A DNA stretch of 64,000 bases from Faecalibacillus intestinalis (GCF_003024685.1 NZ_PYLQ01000007.1:40933-104932), one strand, 5' to 3'; positions 47,339-58,353 are shown, counted from the first letter of the stretch. The notes: generated by a model from the sequence alone, not told the origin. Program-made: numbers and translations.

Positions 47339-49108
47339 TTATTTTATTTCAGCAATGAATCCTATGTTATTAACATATTTTTTTTCAAAAGAATCAAAAT
47401 AATTTGAATTTTCTAAATATACCGGACTGTCATAAAAAACCAATATATACTTACTATTTATTTTTCTAATTTTCTCATTAAAACTTTTAAAATTCATATT
47501 ATAAAAATCCCAATCACTAAAATCCTGCATAGTAATATCTTGAAACCAAAAATTATCTTCATAACGAACAGCACCAGGTATACATGTTTCATCCGCCAAA
47601 TCAATAAAATTATACACCCATTGATATAAGTCTATTCTTTGTTCATCGTACGCAGGTAAAAATAAATATGTATTATTAAATTTCACTATATCTACATAAT
47701 GTTGCGAACGTACTTCAGATAAAATATTTGGATTTTTATTTTGAAGTCGAGTTTCTATATTATTAGCAAAAATTGCAAACAACAAAATCCACATTCCCCA
47801 AACAGAACATGATAAAATTTTAGTTTCATTCTTTGTATATAAAAACCCTTCATAATTCAATAACATAATTACAAGCCAAATTGGATAATACATCTTATAA
47901 TAATAATAAGTAGAGGCTTTGCCTTTTAAAACCATTATAAATATGATAATAGAAAAAACAACTAATAATGGAGTTAAAATCTCTAATAAAACATTTTCCT
48001 TTTTTCTAATAATCATTAAATATCCTAAAATTGCAACAGAAATAAAGAAAATAAAATTTGAAAATAATTCTCTATAGCATCCACCTTCATTGTTTATTGC
48101 ATTTGCAACGGTTACTCCATTCGTAAAAATGCTTCCATAAACAAAATATAGTCCTAATATACAGGGAACAAGGAATATTGCACAAGATGTTAAAATTGTA
48201 CCCTTCGAAAATAAACACTTAGCCTTTGATTGTTTAAAAAACACACATAAAATTACAGCAAAATATAGTACTGGCACAAATAATACATATGTTTCAAAGA
48301 CACCAAAACATGTTAACATTAATAATAAAATACAAAATTTTATAGATATTTCATTTTTCATATAAAACTCCATTAATAAAATAATGATACCTATAATCGT
48401 AATACTCATTCCTAAATATGTAAACCCAAATAATGTAACATTCAACGGATAAGTTATTACATATATTCCTGAAAGTAAAACACCTATAATTTTTTCAAAT
48501 GAACTGCTAATTTTATGTCTAATAACACAGTAAAACATTGCTGCTGCTAATCCTAAATTTAAAATATCAGCTAGCACATATAATTTATAAAAAGCTGATG
48601 GAGATACAAAAACACCTAAAAATTCAATAAATAACGCATTCCAAACCATGTCATAAAACATCCCATCAACTTTTTGAAAATTTATAGTATAAAGAGCATT
48701 TTTAAAATGAACTCCCGCATCAATTGAAGCATAATTTATTCTCAAAGACATACCAGAATAATGTATTTTTGTAAAATAAATTAATCCTAACAACAATAAT
48801 ACAATAAAGATTAAATCTACTAACTCAAATTTATAATGTTGAATATCTTTATACTTAATAATTATATACCAGAAAAAAATTGAAGATATTAAATCAACAA
48901 CACCTATAGATATAACATTAATTGGAATGCAAAGTACCTGAAATATTCCAGAAATCAATGTGTGATAACAACTTAAAACTATTATTAAAATTATTATCCA
49001 TTGTAAAGCAAATAATTGTTTTTTACTTTTTTTCCAAAAAAATACACTCAAAAACAAAGATCCTGCACCTATTAAAAATATAAGAGATGCAATTATTGAA
49101 CAATTCAC
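47339..49108 (-). CDS. large polytopic membrane protein, possible GT-C glycosyltransferase
   Basis: 589 residues with about 12 hydrophobic segments and a short C-terminal extracytoplasmic domain from about 470. No exact family is recognised. The layout (many helices plus a small outer domain, acidic loop IKYKDIQHYKFELVD near the middle) is compatible with GT-C glycosyltransferases or O-antigen ligase-like proteins. It lies downstream of a DUF2142 gene in the polysaccharide region. A weak GGTAGT/ACTACC hairpin follows at about 47230. Confidence 0.6.
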   Translation of the reverse strand: MNCSIIASLIFLIGAGSLFLSVFFWKKSKKQLFALQWIIILIIVLSCYHTLISGIFQVLCIPINVISIGVVDLISSIFFWYIIIKYKDIQHYKFELVDLIFIVLLLLGLIYFTKIHYSGMSLRINYASIDAGVHFKNALYTINFQKVDGMFYDMVWNALFIEFLGVFVSPSAFYKLYVLADILNLGLAAAMFYCVIRHKISSSFEKIIGVLLSGIYVITYPLNVTLFGFTYLGMSITIIGIIILLMEFYMKNEISIKFCILLLMLTCFGVFETYVLFVPVLYFAVILCVFFKQSKAKCLFSKGTILTSCAIFLVPCILGLYFVYGSIFTNGVTVANAINNEGGCYRELFSNFIFFISVAILGYLMIIRKKENVLLEILTPLLVVFSIIIFIMVLKGKASTYYYYKMYYPIWLVIMLLNYEGFLYTKNETKILSCSVWGMWILLFAIFANNIETRLQNKNPNILSEVRSQHYVDIVKFNNTYLFLPAYDEQRIDLYQWVYNFIDLADETCIPGAVRYEDNFWFQDITMQDFSDWDFYNMNFKSFNEKIRKINSKYILVFYDSPVYLENSNYFDSFEKKYVNNIGFIAEIK

Positions 49109-49195
49109 TCTCTTCCCTCCCTTTTTATGCTAATCAAACAAAATAGAATGCAAATAATTATTTCAATCAAAATACACAAAAATATAAAATTTCAA

Positions 49196-51385
49196 TTACA
49201 TAAAATATCGAACTATATTAATCAATACAAATAAATGAATAAAAATAATTATTATCGATATGATGAAATTGGCACGTTTTTTTGACAACTTCTTTGGTGG
49301 AATTAATGCAATCAATAATAATATAACAACAGGAATAAAATATCTTCCTTGTACACCCTCAGTGACGTATTGGCCAACTGGAGTCCACTGAAAATTCATT
49401 CCTAGAATAACTAACATAAACACAAAAAGCGATAAAAATACTAACCATATTCTATTAGATAACTTAAACTTCTTATTTTTTGTTTCCTCAAATAAAATCG
49501 GTGTCCCAAATAATAAGCCATAGTAACCATAAAAAGAAACTCGATTCAATGGTATAGCTAAAACTCCTAACATCCCAATAAATGATTTTACATAAAAATC
49601 AAATTTATTACTTAAAGTTTCTACATACATATAAAATACGTTTTTAGGATTTGATAATAAAAATTTGATCTGAGCAGATTGATTTACATTATTTACTTTC
49701 ACATAATTATCTAACGACTCTATTGTCTGTGCATTTACTTTTAATAATGATGTACAATAATATGATGTAAAAATAAGCAATACCATCAAAATACATATTG
49801 CATATTGATTAATAGTCATTCTCTTTAATTTATCAAATAATAAAAAGTAAATTCCAAATATTGGTAAATAAATATATTTAGCTAAAAAAACAATACCAAT
49901 CAATGTAAAAACAATTATTATATCTATAGTTTCTATTTTGTCACTATTAAATTTCATTTTAAGGAAATATGCAATAGCTAATAAACAGATTGTATTAATT
50001 AATGAATCAGATGAAAATGACATTTCCTGTTGAATGAGCATTGGATTGAAAAAATACACAAAAAATACCCACTTTCCAAAAGGAATAATTTTTAAAATAT
50101 TATAACCTATAATTATAAAAATCAACAAATTCATCATTCTTCCACAGTAGAATCCAAAATATACAGATAAATGTAAGATCCTTGTTATAAATAAAGGAAT
50201 TGCAGAAAAAATATATAAGATAAAATGATATGAACACGCATTTTGATATAATGTTAATGATTTATAATTATCAAATTGAAAAATAGCTGGCAATATATCA
50301 TTGTAATTTCTTATTTCTGTTACTAAATATTTTGTAGTTATTTTTACATCTCTTATAAACGAAAAATTAAATTGCGACGTTAGGTATGCTTTAGCAAAAT
50401 GAACAGGTTCATCTGGTACACTTCCTGGAAGAATAAGAAATGTAAAACATAAACCTATTGGTATAATAAATAATCCAAAAATATAAGCAACATTGTCTTT
50501 AAATTTTATAAAAGCAATGAAAATTGCAAATATAAATAATGCAATTAAATATATATCTATCAAAAATAATATTGGATTAATTAACACCTCATAATACCAA
50601 GAACAAAACACCTTTAACGTCAACAGTAATAGTCCTAAAAAAGCTAGCCATTCTATAATATAAAAATTTACCTTTTTTATTTTAAATAACTCATCTATTT
50701 TTTTCACAACACCTTGATCTTTGTAATTACAGCATAATATTAATAATATTACAAAAATTTCAATCATAGAAAAAAATGCGATTTTTTTACTCTCATATCT
50801 TTCATTTATGCCTATAATTCCTGTTAATAAAACATTATCATTAGATTCATTATTTATTTTTAAACTTCCATCATGATAAGTACAGCTATAAATACTTAAG
50901 TCATCATTGTTACTGTGCACTTTCACATCTAAAGAAAATCTATCACATTTACTATACCGATTACTTTCTATATTTAAATTATACTTAATTTTTTCTGGTA
51001 CTATATTAATCGTATCACTATATATTTGTTTACCTTTTTCATCTTTTAATGATACATCTATAAAAGAATCACCTTGTACCGTTTGTATTATCATTTGTAA
51101 TTGATTAATTGATAAAGAATTAATCCATATTTTTTGCGATAATTTATCCCCATCTTGTAACGAAATTTTTTGAAAAACATCATTTTTTTCTATAATATTT
51201 TTCAAATCATTACCATCACTATATGTTAAAATTTGAGATGTTCCCTCATCAATGCCATTATAAGAAGAAACTGTCTCTATTTGCTTTTTGTTCAATTCAA
51301 CACAAACAAACACCTGTGTAATTATTAATAACATTATGCAAAAAAAATACTTATAACGTTTTATTTTTCCTACTATATTTTTCAT
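49196..51385 (-). CDS. DUF2142 membrane protein with N-terminal beta domain
   Basis: 729 residues. After one helix, residues about 30-200 look extracytoplasmic and beta-rich (KISLQDGDKLSQKIWINSL). About a dozen helices follow, with the DUF2142 marks LPGSVPDEPVHFAKAYLTSQ and, near the end, WTPVGQYVTEGVQGRYFIP. DUF2142 proteins are multi-spanning, possibly GT-C type transferases using polyprenyl-phosphate sugars. A relative lacking the beta domain is encoded at 56629-58278. Confidence 0.8.
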   Translation of the reverse strand: MKNIVGKIKRYKYFFCIMLLIITQVFVCVELNKKQIETVSSYNGIDEGTSQILTYSDGNDLKNIIEKNDVFQKISLQDGDKLSQKIWINSLSINQLQMIIQTVQGDSFIDVSLKDEKGKQIYSDTINIVPEKIKYNLNIESNRYSKCDRFSLDVKVHSNNDDLSIYSCTYHDGSLKINNESNDNVLLTGIIGINERYESKKIAFFSMIEIFVILLILCCNYKDQGVVKKIDELFKIKKVNFYIIEWLAFLGLLLLTLKVFCSWYYEVLINPILFLIDIYLIALFIFAIFIAFIKFKDNVAYIFGLFIIPIGLCFTFLILPGSVPDEPVHFAKAYLTSQFNFSFIRDVKITTKYLVTEIRNYNDILPAIFQFDNYKSLTLYQNACSYHFILYIFSAIPLFITRILHLSVYFGFYCGRMMNLLIFIIIGYNILKIIPFGKWVFFVYFFNPMLIQQEMSFSSDSLINTICLLAIAYFLKMKFNSDKIETIDIIIVFTLIGIVFLAKYIYLPIFGIYFLLFDKLKRMTINQYAICILMVLLIFTSYYCTSLLKVNAQTIESLDNYVKVNNVNQSAQIKFLLSNPKNVFYMYVETLSNKFDFYVKSFIGMLGVLAIPLNRVSFYGYYGLLFGTPILFEETKNKKFKLSNRIWLVFLSLFVFMLVILGMNFQWTPVGQYVTEGVQGRYFIPVVILLLIALIPPKKLSKKRANFIISIIIIFIHLFVLINIVRYFM

Positions 51386-51415
51386 TAGTTAGCTCCTCAA
51401 ATTAAATATTTATCA

Positions 51416-52201
51416 CTAAGTATTATTACTGTTTTCTGCTTTTACATAAAATCTATTTAATAATTTTGAAATACATTCAGGCCAAAACTTTTTAAACATA
51501 ATCATATCTTCTTTTGTTCTAATACGTTCACCTATAATTTCAGTTGTTGTTGATTCTTCATGAACACGATGTCCCATTAAACATTCCTTGACAAAAGTAA
51601 ACTTTCCGTTTTCTTTTGATAATTTTTCCCAAGCAAACCAATCAACATCACAAACAAAATTGCATTTAAAGATATCTTGTGTATGTATATTTGATGTTAC
51701 AAATGTTACAGCAGGACAACATATTGCATTTCCAAATCTTAATACAAGTCTTTTTCCAAATCTCGTTTTTGATAATAAATTAATTCTTATAGGACTTAGT
51801 AAAATTCTTTTTATTTTTAAATTTAAATTTGAATAAACATTTTTATTTTCTCTAATCTCATAATAATCAGAAAATATAATTGATGATGTAGGATATTTTT
51901 TATACTTATTAACTATCTGATATGAATATTCATAATCATATATATCATCTTGATGTGCGATTGTTACTAGCTTGGTCATTCCACATGAAATAGCATAGTC
52001 AAAATCATAGCCTATACCTTTCCCTGGGTTAGGATTTATATTTACTTTTAAGTGATATTTATTAGCAAGACTATATATGTATTCATTTGGTGTAGATGTA
52101 GCAATTACAACATTACTTTTATACTTTTGATTTAAAACAGATTTTATACACTCTTCTAAATACTTTGACTCCTTATATGCTAAAACAACATAAGTATGCA
52201 T
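51416..52201 (-). CDS. family 2 glycosyltransferase
   Basis: 261 residues with a short GT-A domain: MHTYVVLAYKESKYLEECIK, then LVTIAHQDDIYDYEYS with the DD motif. It belongs to the GT2 subgroup that lacks the PVYN signature. The product of sugar transfer is unknown. It lies 30 nt from the DUF2142 gene. Confidence 0.78.
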   Translation of the reverse strand: MHTYVVLAYKESKYLEECIKSVLNQKYKSNVVIATSTPNEYIYSLANKYHLKVNINPNPGKGIGYDFDYAISCGMTKLVTIAHQDDIYDYEYSYQIVNKYKKYPTSSIIFSDYYEIRENKNVYSNLNLKIKRILLSPIRINLLSKTRFGKRLVLRFGNAICCPAVTFVTSNIHTQDIFKCNFVCDVDWFAWEKLSKENGKFTFVKECLMGHRVHEESTTTEIIGERIRTKEDMIMFKKFWPECISKLLNRFYVKAENSNNT

Positions 52202-52219
52202 TTGAAAATTCCTCCCATT

Positions 52220-52588
52220 TTATCTATTTTTTTTACCATTACCTTTCATTTCTTCAACTTCTTTTTTCAATAATGAGATTTCCTGAATTAAAAGTACATT
52301 TTTTTTACTTAACCCTGTTATAATTACAGTTAATGACATAATCAAAAATAAAATTAAAACTAAAATAAACCCTATTATTAAATTTGAAATTGTTTGAAAG
52401 CCAAACAATTGTGCAAACTTAATAAACAAATTTGGTAATAAAGCCAATAAAGCAATAGCAATAGCTGGTATAAACCATATTATAGCAAACTTAACATTAA
52501 TTTTATTTTTTCTAAGCGTTACTAATGTGACAATTATCAAGAGGAATGCCACCAAAAGCAATGAAATAGTTAATTTAGAATTATCCAT
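52220..52588 (-). CDS. DUF2304 membrane protein
   Basis: 122 residues with three hydrophobic segments and a charged C-terminal coiled tail (IQEISLLKKEVEEMKGNGKK). It matches DUF2304, small proteins nearly always encoded beside DPM-like GT2 enzymes. It overlaps the GT2 gene by 8 nt, so they are translated together. It probably anchors or assists the transferase at the membrane. Confidence 0.82.
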   Translation of the reverse strand: MDNSKLTISLLLVAFLLIIVTLVTLRKNKINVKFAIIWFIPAIAIALLALLPNLFIKFAQLFGFQTISNLIIGFILVLILFLIMSLTVIITGLSKKNVLLIQEISLLKKEVEEMKGNGKKNR

Positions 52589-53309
52589 TTTTTCTTTTCC
52601 CCCTCAATCCAAAAACTAATAGTGATAAAATAACGTTAATCATGTAATAAGCATTTTTCCAAGCTCTAATCGATGATACGCCACCCTCTCTTTCTCTCAT
52701 TGCTACAGGGACCTCTTTTACATTATATCCTTTTAATATCAGATCCATATTTGTTAATGGTTCCGGATATTCAACTGGATAGTCTTGCGCAAACATTTTT
52801 ATTATTTTTTTATTAGCTGCTCTAAAACCAGAAGTCACATCATAAATTCTTTTTTTGGTAATTAAGTGTATTGTGGATGAAATAATTTTTATTCCTATTC
52901 TTCTCGCAGCACTGGACTTAAATTCACTAGCATTTTCTGTCACGAATCTTGATCCTATAACAAAATCTGATTTTTCATTAATAATAGGATCAATAATATT
53001 TTTTGCATATTCAATATTATGTTGACCATCTCCATCATATTGAATAGCTATATCATAATTATATTCATATGCATATTTATACCCTGTCTGCACTGCACCA
53101 CCAATTCCTAAATTATGAACCAATGAAATAACTGGTATATCATTTCCTTTACATATTTTTAAGGTGCTATCAGTTGAACAATCATCTATAACCAAAATAT
53201 CATAATTAGTTTTATATTTTGAATTATATTCATAAATTTCTTTACAAGTTTTTAAAATACTTGCTTCTTCATTATACGCCGGAATAATGATTAATATTTT
53301 CTCATTCAT
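52581..53309 (-). CDS. DPM1-like family 2 glycosyltransferase
   Basis: 242 residues. NEKILIIIPAYNEEASILK, LVIDDCSTDSTLKIC and the DxD region DIAIQYDGDGQHNIEYAKN identify a polyprenol-phosphate sugar synthase. Such enzymes load a sugar onto undecaprenyl phosphate for use outside by GT-C enzymes. The partner DUF2304 overlaps its 3' end. Confidence 0.87.
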   Translation of the reverse strand: MNEKILIIIPAYNEEASILKTCKEIYEYNSKYKTNYDILVIDDCSTDSTLKICKGNDIPVISLVHNLGIGGAVQTGYKYAYEYNYDIAIQYDGDGQHNIEYAKNIIDPIINEKSDFVIGSRFVTENASEFKSSAARRIGIKIISSTIHLITKKRIYDVTSGFRAANKKIIKMFAQDYPVEYPEPLTNMDLILKGYNVKEVPVAMREREGGVSSIRAWKNAYYMINVILSLLVFGLRGKRKNG

Positions 53310-53323
53310 AACAATCTCCTTTA

Positions 53324-54298
53324 CTAGCTCTTTTTTCTATGTTTAATCATAATTGGAATTAAAGTATCCATTATTTTATATCTTAACATAGGAAAAGGCT
53401 TCATAACTGTATTAAATAGATTAAATGCTTTAAAATAATTTTCCCATCCTAATTCTAATGGTGTATTAGCCCAAGGAGTTTTATTCCAATAAAACATATA
53501 TTCATTAGTATATGTATGCTTATTTCCAACCCTCCATGGTCTTTCTTCTCCAAGAAAATGAATGATAATGGGATTATTACATTGCACTTGATAATCTTCT
53601 TTGGAAATAAATTTTGTTGGTTTCATCATCTTAACCAACGCTTTATAATTATAAAATCTATAGCTATTACAGAAATTATAACTTATTGGTATTTGTAATA
53701 TATAATCTTTTAACGCACCATTTATAGCACATTGATCATTAGCAAATAATCTGCCTTGATGTTCCTTATAGAAATTTAAAACTATCTTACCTGCATTCAT
53801 TTCTTTCCATTTTTCCATATTTATTAGCAAAACCCCCGCATTATAATACGGCTTTGTTAGTTCTAAACTTATCGCTTTTTTTCTTTCACTATTTGCAGTT
53901 GGCTCTACTGCTGCACCAATTACATAATTACTAAGATCTATAGACCATAAATCATGTAAACTTCCTCTTACCATTGTATCACCATCTAAATAGATAATCT
54001 TATCTACATCATTAGGTAACAAACGATCAAAAAACAATCTAGCTAAGACAATATCATTCCAACTACTTGTATCAAAATCAAAATCTATATAATCTTTTAC
54101 ATTCGATAATTCTATTATACATATTTTTTTTCCGTATTTTTCCACATATCTTGTTAATGCGTCTTTATTATCATCAGTAATTCCTTTAGACACAACATAA
54201 AAACAAACATCCTCTTCTTTATTATTTTCACATATAGAACATATTCCTGTAGCTAATTGGGGCACAAACTTGTTATCAACTGTATAAACTATATTCAT
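53324..54298 (-). CDS. family 8 glycosyltransferase
   Basis: 324 residues. GT8 signature: NIVYTVDNKFVPQLATGICS at the start and the metal-binding D105-G-D107 in IIYLDGDTMVRGSL; the later PYYNAGVLLINMEKWKEMN and HFLGEERPW are typical. Retaining transferase, commonly galactosyl or glucosyl in lipopolysaccharide or capsule synthesis. Confidence 0.9.
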   Translation of the reverse strand: MNIVYTVDNKFVPQLATGICSICENNKEEDVCFYVVSKGITDDNKDALTRYVEKYGKKICIIELSNVKDYIDFDFDTSSWNDIVLARLFFDRLLPNDVDKIIYLDGDTMVRGSLHDLWSIDLSNYVIGAAVEPTANSERKKAISLELTKPYYNAGVLLINMEKWKEMNAGKIVLNFYKEHQGRLFANDQCAINGALKDYILQIPISYNFCNSYRFYNYKALVKMMKPTKFISKEDYQVQCNNPIIIHFLGEERPWRVGNKHTYTNEYMFYWNKTPWANTPLELGWENYFKAFNLFNTVMKPFPMLRYKIMDTLIPIMIKHRKKS

Positions 54299-54319
54299 CT
54301 TTTTAATACCTCCTAAAAG

Positions 54320-55246
54320 TTAACATTTGCCTAATAGAAATAAAATTCTTAAAGCAATTTCCCCACCTAATGTTATCTTTAATTTTTTCGGATAAAATAA
54401 TTTTTTTATTTTATTAGAAAAAGATTTATTTTCATTTGCAAATAAACTTAATACACTAGCTGTTTCATCATTAAAATCATTTATATATGCTTTTTTAAAA
54501 TAGCATAGACTTTGATGCCACTTTTTCATTTCATCACCACATATTTCAGTAGTCCACCATCTTTTTACAGATGCTAATTTAGATTTATTTCCTGATGTCA
54601 CAGCAGATTCATGTCTTCTAAATTTTGCTAAAACTGTTTTATTAGGAACAATTTTCCCTATTGACGTTGCTATCCATTGACACCATATATCATGTGCTAA
54701 ATTCTTTCCAATAATATAATCAAAATCCAAACTATCTACCAAGGCTCTATTTATCATTTGTGTAAATCCAGGAGCATATGTATAATAAATCCCCCTTTCA
54801 AAAGAATAGTTGTTTAAAATATTTTCACCGCTTCTTAAATATTCCATATTTTGATTATAATAATCAAATGCACAATATGTCATCGCTGGTATAGTAGAAT
54901 CAACTTTTTCTAGGCACTTAACTGATGATTCTATTTTTTCAGGTAGCCAGTAGTCATCTTGATCACAAAAACAATAATATTTTGCACGTGGAACATTTTT
55001 TAATATTTCCCAAAAACAATCCGGATAACCTAAATTTCTTCCACAAGAATCCACCTTAATAAAATTAATTCCATTGATTGATTTCCCACAATATTCATTA
55101 ATAATATCCATTGTCTTATCTGTTGAATTGTCATCTCTTATATATACATCAATATTTTTATATGTTTGATTTATCAAACTATCTAATTGATCTCTTAAAT
55201 ACTTTTCCCCATTGTATGATGCTAATAAAACAATTACTTTTTCCAT
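54320..55246 (-). CDS. family 2 glycosyltransferase, rhamnosyltransferase-like
   Basis: 308 residues. KVIVLLASYNGEKYLRDQLD, IYIRDDNSTDKTMDIINEYC-like wording and YYCFCDQDDYWLPEKIE mark the same subgroup as the gene at 38131. Inverting transfer of one sugar, plausibly rhamnose. It starts 8 nt after the flippase gene. Confidence 0.83.
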   Translation of the reverse strand: MEKVIVLLASYNGEKYLRDQLDSLINQTYKNIDVYIRDDNSTDKTMDIINEYCGKSINGINFIKVDSCGRNLGYPDCFWEILKNVPRAKYYCFCDQDDYWLPEKIESSVKCLEKVDSTIPAMTYCAFDYYNQNMEYLRSGENILNNYSFERGIYYTYAPGFTQMINRALVDSLDFDYIIGKNLAHDIWCQWIATSIGKIVPNKTVLAKFRRHESAVTSGNKSKLASVKRWWTTEICGDEMKKWHQSLCYFKKAYINDFNDETASVLSLFANENKSFSNKIKKLFYPKKLKITLGGEIALRILFLLGKC

Positions 55247-55254
55247 AATTTCTC

Positions 55255-56487
55255 CTAATCTTCACTTTTTACTAATTTTGAATATTCATATAAAAAATAA
55301 ATAGTATACAATATTACATGCAATACCATCGTACTAGTATATCCGATTGTCGCGCCGTGTATTCCAAATGTGCTAATAAACAAATAACTTATTATAACGC
55401 TAAAAATTGCATCTATTAAATATATAATTAATTGCATCCCATTTCTACGCATCGTAATTAGTGCTGTAGAAAAAACACCTGCAATCGCATATAAAATTGC
55501 ACCAAATATAATTATTATTAAATCTAATACATAAGCATTTAAATCAATAGCATAAACAATTCCTAAAATTGGAATACCTACAGTTGCTGCTCCTAACTCT
55601 ACAATAATTCCTAAAACAACTAATATTCCCAATATCTTAAAAATAATATTCTTGAATTCTTTATATTTTTTTTGATTGTAACATTCAACAACATTTGTAA
55701 GTAAAGGTGCCATTATATATTGACCACATAAACTCATAACAGTGCCAGGCATAACAATTATACTAAATATTGTTTGAAATCTATTATCTAGCAATATATC
55801 AATCACGTATTTTGGAACATTAACAATATAAACAGCTAAAAAAGAAAAAGCAAAAACTGAAAATCCTTTTTTGAATAAACCAAATATTTTATTCCATCTA
55901 ATTTTTTGAAATTTATTCAAATACTTTTTAGATTTTTTTATATCATATAAAAAAACAAATAAAAAGCTATTTATATTAAGTGCAACACATGAAACTATTA
56001 TGTCTTTTGTTAAAAAATCAATAACAAAAAAAATGATAATACCAACTAATGATTTGAAAAACAATGATTTCCCTACTATATATAATTCATCATTTTTTTG
56101 TAAAAAACCATAAAAAGTTTCGCTCATAGCTTCAAATAACTTATATAAACAAAGTAATATAATGATAACATTTTTCTCTAAAGAATACTTTTGAACAATT
56201 ATAAATACAATTGCTATTAAAAACATCATAGTACATGTAATATATTTATGCACTAAGTACTCATAATTATTTAAATTTTCATTTATATCTGAAACTTGAT
56301 ATGTCCTACCAGCGTATATTCCTACAATAAATAATAAACAAGCAATAGAAAATGCAAAACTAAAAATTCCAGCTATTTCTACCCCATTTACCCTATTAAT
56401 AATTATCAAAAAAAATAAAGAATTAAAAGAGTTAATAGTAATACCTAAAGTATTCCATATTGCATTTAATTTAAGATTTTTTTCCAT
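55255..56487 (-). CDS. Wzx-type polysaccharide flippase
   Basis: 410 residues with about 12 membrane helices and an opening typical of the PST/MOP superfamily (LKLNAIWNTLGITINSFNSL). Flippases move lipid-linked oligosaccharides across the membrane. Its presence next to a separate Wzm/Wzt exporter suggests a second polymer or a decoration unit. No Wzy-type polymerase is clearly identified; the large unassigned membrane proteins are candidates. Confidence 0.87.
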   Translation of the reverse strand: MEKNLKLNAIWNTLGITINSFNSLFFLIIINRVNGVEIAGIFSFAFSIACLLFIVGIYAGRTYQVSDINENLNNYEYLVHKYITCTMMFLIAIVFIIVQKYSLEKNVIIILLCLYKLFEAMSETFYGFLQKNDELYIVGKSLFFKSLVGIIIFFVIDFLTKDIIVSCVALNINSFLFVFLYDIKKSKKYLNKFQKIRWNKIFGLFKKGFSVFAFSFLAVYIVNVPKYVIDILLDNRFQTIFSIIVMPGTVMSLCGQYIMAPLLTNVVECYNQKKYKEFKNIIFKILGILVVLGIIVELGAATVGIPILGIVYAIDLNAYVLDLIIIIFGAILYAIAGVFSTALITMRRNGMQLIIYLIDAIFSVIISYLFISTFGIHGATIGYTSTMVLHVILYTIYFLYEYSKLVKSED

Positions 56488-56628
56488 TAAACATCCTTTA
56501 AAAATATACAGTTATTAAACACATAGTATATTTTACCCTTTCTATAATATTGAAAAATATTTATACATTTAATATTTTACCATTTTTTTATTATATTCGC
56601 AAAAAAGCATATAAATTGGATAATATAA

Positions 56629-58278
56629 TTATAAATAACAAGTATTTATTAAACTTCTAATAGTTAATACTACTAAAAAACACGGAAAAACGTTTATATA
56701 TTTATAAATGTTTTCTTTTAAACAAATTTTTTTATTATTAATAATTATAATAATGGTATAAATAATTGGTATAAAATACCTTCCTTGAACTCCTTCAATG
56801 TGATCATACCCTAATGGCGTCCAATAAATGCACATTGATAATAGTACTAAAAAGAAAACTATAGAATTTATACATATAAACAATATTCTCATTCTACCAT
56901 CTATTTTATTTTCTTCTTTCTTTAATGCACTAATCAATAATAACAATCCCCAACATTTAAATAATTCAAACGGTAATTTAACAGTAAACCAACTTAAATC
57001 TTGTCCTAAACATGAATAATAATACCATTCTAATTTAAGATTTATAGTATTTATAAATAGTGCTATTCCTTCTATTGGGTGCGTAATTAGCCAGCCAATT
57101 GAATAACCTTCTGTCCCACTCCAAGAAATAATATGCTTAGAAACAGCAGTAGACTCTACAACTTCTTTAGATGATGTACTTCCGAATGAAACAAAATTAA
57201 GCAATAATATTAAAATTGAAATACTCAATACTAAAATAATCTTATGTTTTCTTTCTAAATGAACATTACCATTTATATTATCAAATTTAGATAATATTGG
57301 AACTAAAAGTAAAAATGAATAAATAGCACTTTTAATACTTAATAACAGTACCGCTGCAAATAAATATTTTATATATTCATCATACCGTACATCTTCGCTA
57401 TGATAAACGAAGAATAAACCATATGCCAAACAAAAAAATGCTGAAGCATTTAAAATTGCATCATAAGATAAAGACATCATTTGTTGGGAACACATAGGAA
57501 GAATAGATATCATAAACAATAGTTGTTTTCCAATAGGAATTTTCTTTATAGAAAAATATGTAAGCCAGATGTAAAAAAATAAATTAAACAACCTAGCAAT
57601 ATATAGAGTAGGTGTAGCTCCAAAATGCATAATTCTTGCGAAAATAGTGCCTATAACTGCCGGAAAATACCAAAATATTTGCTTCCAATTTGCTGAATCT
57701 TCATCTATTGTTACATATTCACCATTATCCTCACCTGAAAGTAAATGTGTATAACTATAATCATAACTTTCTTGATTTGGAGCTTGTGGTAAATGCTCAT
57801 AAATATATTTTTCTTCTCCTCTTAATGTTGTCTTATCTTTTTCAACACCCATAATTTGACTTGCAAGTGAATACGTAAGCCTCATGTGCGTTGCTTCATC
57901 AGGAACCATACCTGGAATCATAATTAATGAGTAAATTATACTTATCGGTATCATAACTATTAAAAATAATTTTTCTAATTTGTAATCTTTTTTTGATAAG
58001 ATATAATTTATTCCCACAAACAGACAAATTGAAATAACTACAAAAAAGAAAAAAATCATCTTTTGTATTGAAGATACTGATTGTCCATGTGTTATTACAC
58101 AACTTTTAAAAAAATACACAAGTATAAATATTATCAATACATTACATATTATCTTAAAAATTTTATCAATCTTATTATTTTCTTCAACATCTTGTTGAAG
58201 AGTATTGTTTTCTTCCAAAATCTCATCTTTTTGGTTATCATATTTATTAAATACAAATTTTTGTTTTGCGTGTTTCAT
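56629..58278 (-). CDS. DUF2142 membrane protein
   Basis: 549 residues. A charged 40-residue cytoplasmic N-terminus precedes about 11 helices. Motifs MIPGMVPDEATHMRLTYSLA and, near the end, WTPLGYDHIEGVQGRYFIP show DUF2142 and the same residues as the larger paralogue at 49196. It has no N-terminal beta domain. Function is unproven; GT-C sugar transfer is possible. Confidence 0.8.
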   Translation of the reverse strand: MKHAKQKFVFNKYDNQKDEILEENNTLQQDVEENNKIDKIFKIICNVLIIFILVYFFKSCVITHGQSVSSIQKMIFFFFVVISICLFVGINYILSKKDYKLEKLFLIVMIPISIIYSLIMIPGMVPDEATHMRLTYSLASQIMGVEKDKTTLRGEEKYIYEHLPQAPNQESYDYSYTHLLSGEDNGEYVTIDEDSANWKQIFWYFPAVIGTIFARIMHFGATPTLYIARLFNLFFYIWLTYFSIKKIPIGKQLLFMISILPMCSQQMMSLSYDAILNASAFFCLAYGLFFVYHSEDVRYDEYIKYLFAAVLLLSIKSAIYSFLLLVPILSKFDNINGNVHLERKHKIILVLSISILILLLNFVSFGSTSSKEVVESTAVSKHIISWSGTEGYSIGWLITHPIEGIALFINTINLKLEWYYYSCLGQDLSWFTVKLPFELFKCWGLLLLISALKKEENKIDGRMRILFICINSIVFFLVLLSMCIYWTPLGYDHIEGVQGRYFIPIIYTIIIIINNKKICLKENIYKYINVFPCFLVVLTIRSLINTCYL

Positions 58279-58353
58279 TCATCTACACATCCTTCAATAA
58301 AAAAGCTTGATAATATCATCAAGAACTTATCACATTATCTAGGTATTATCAAT

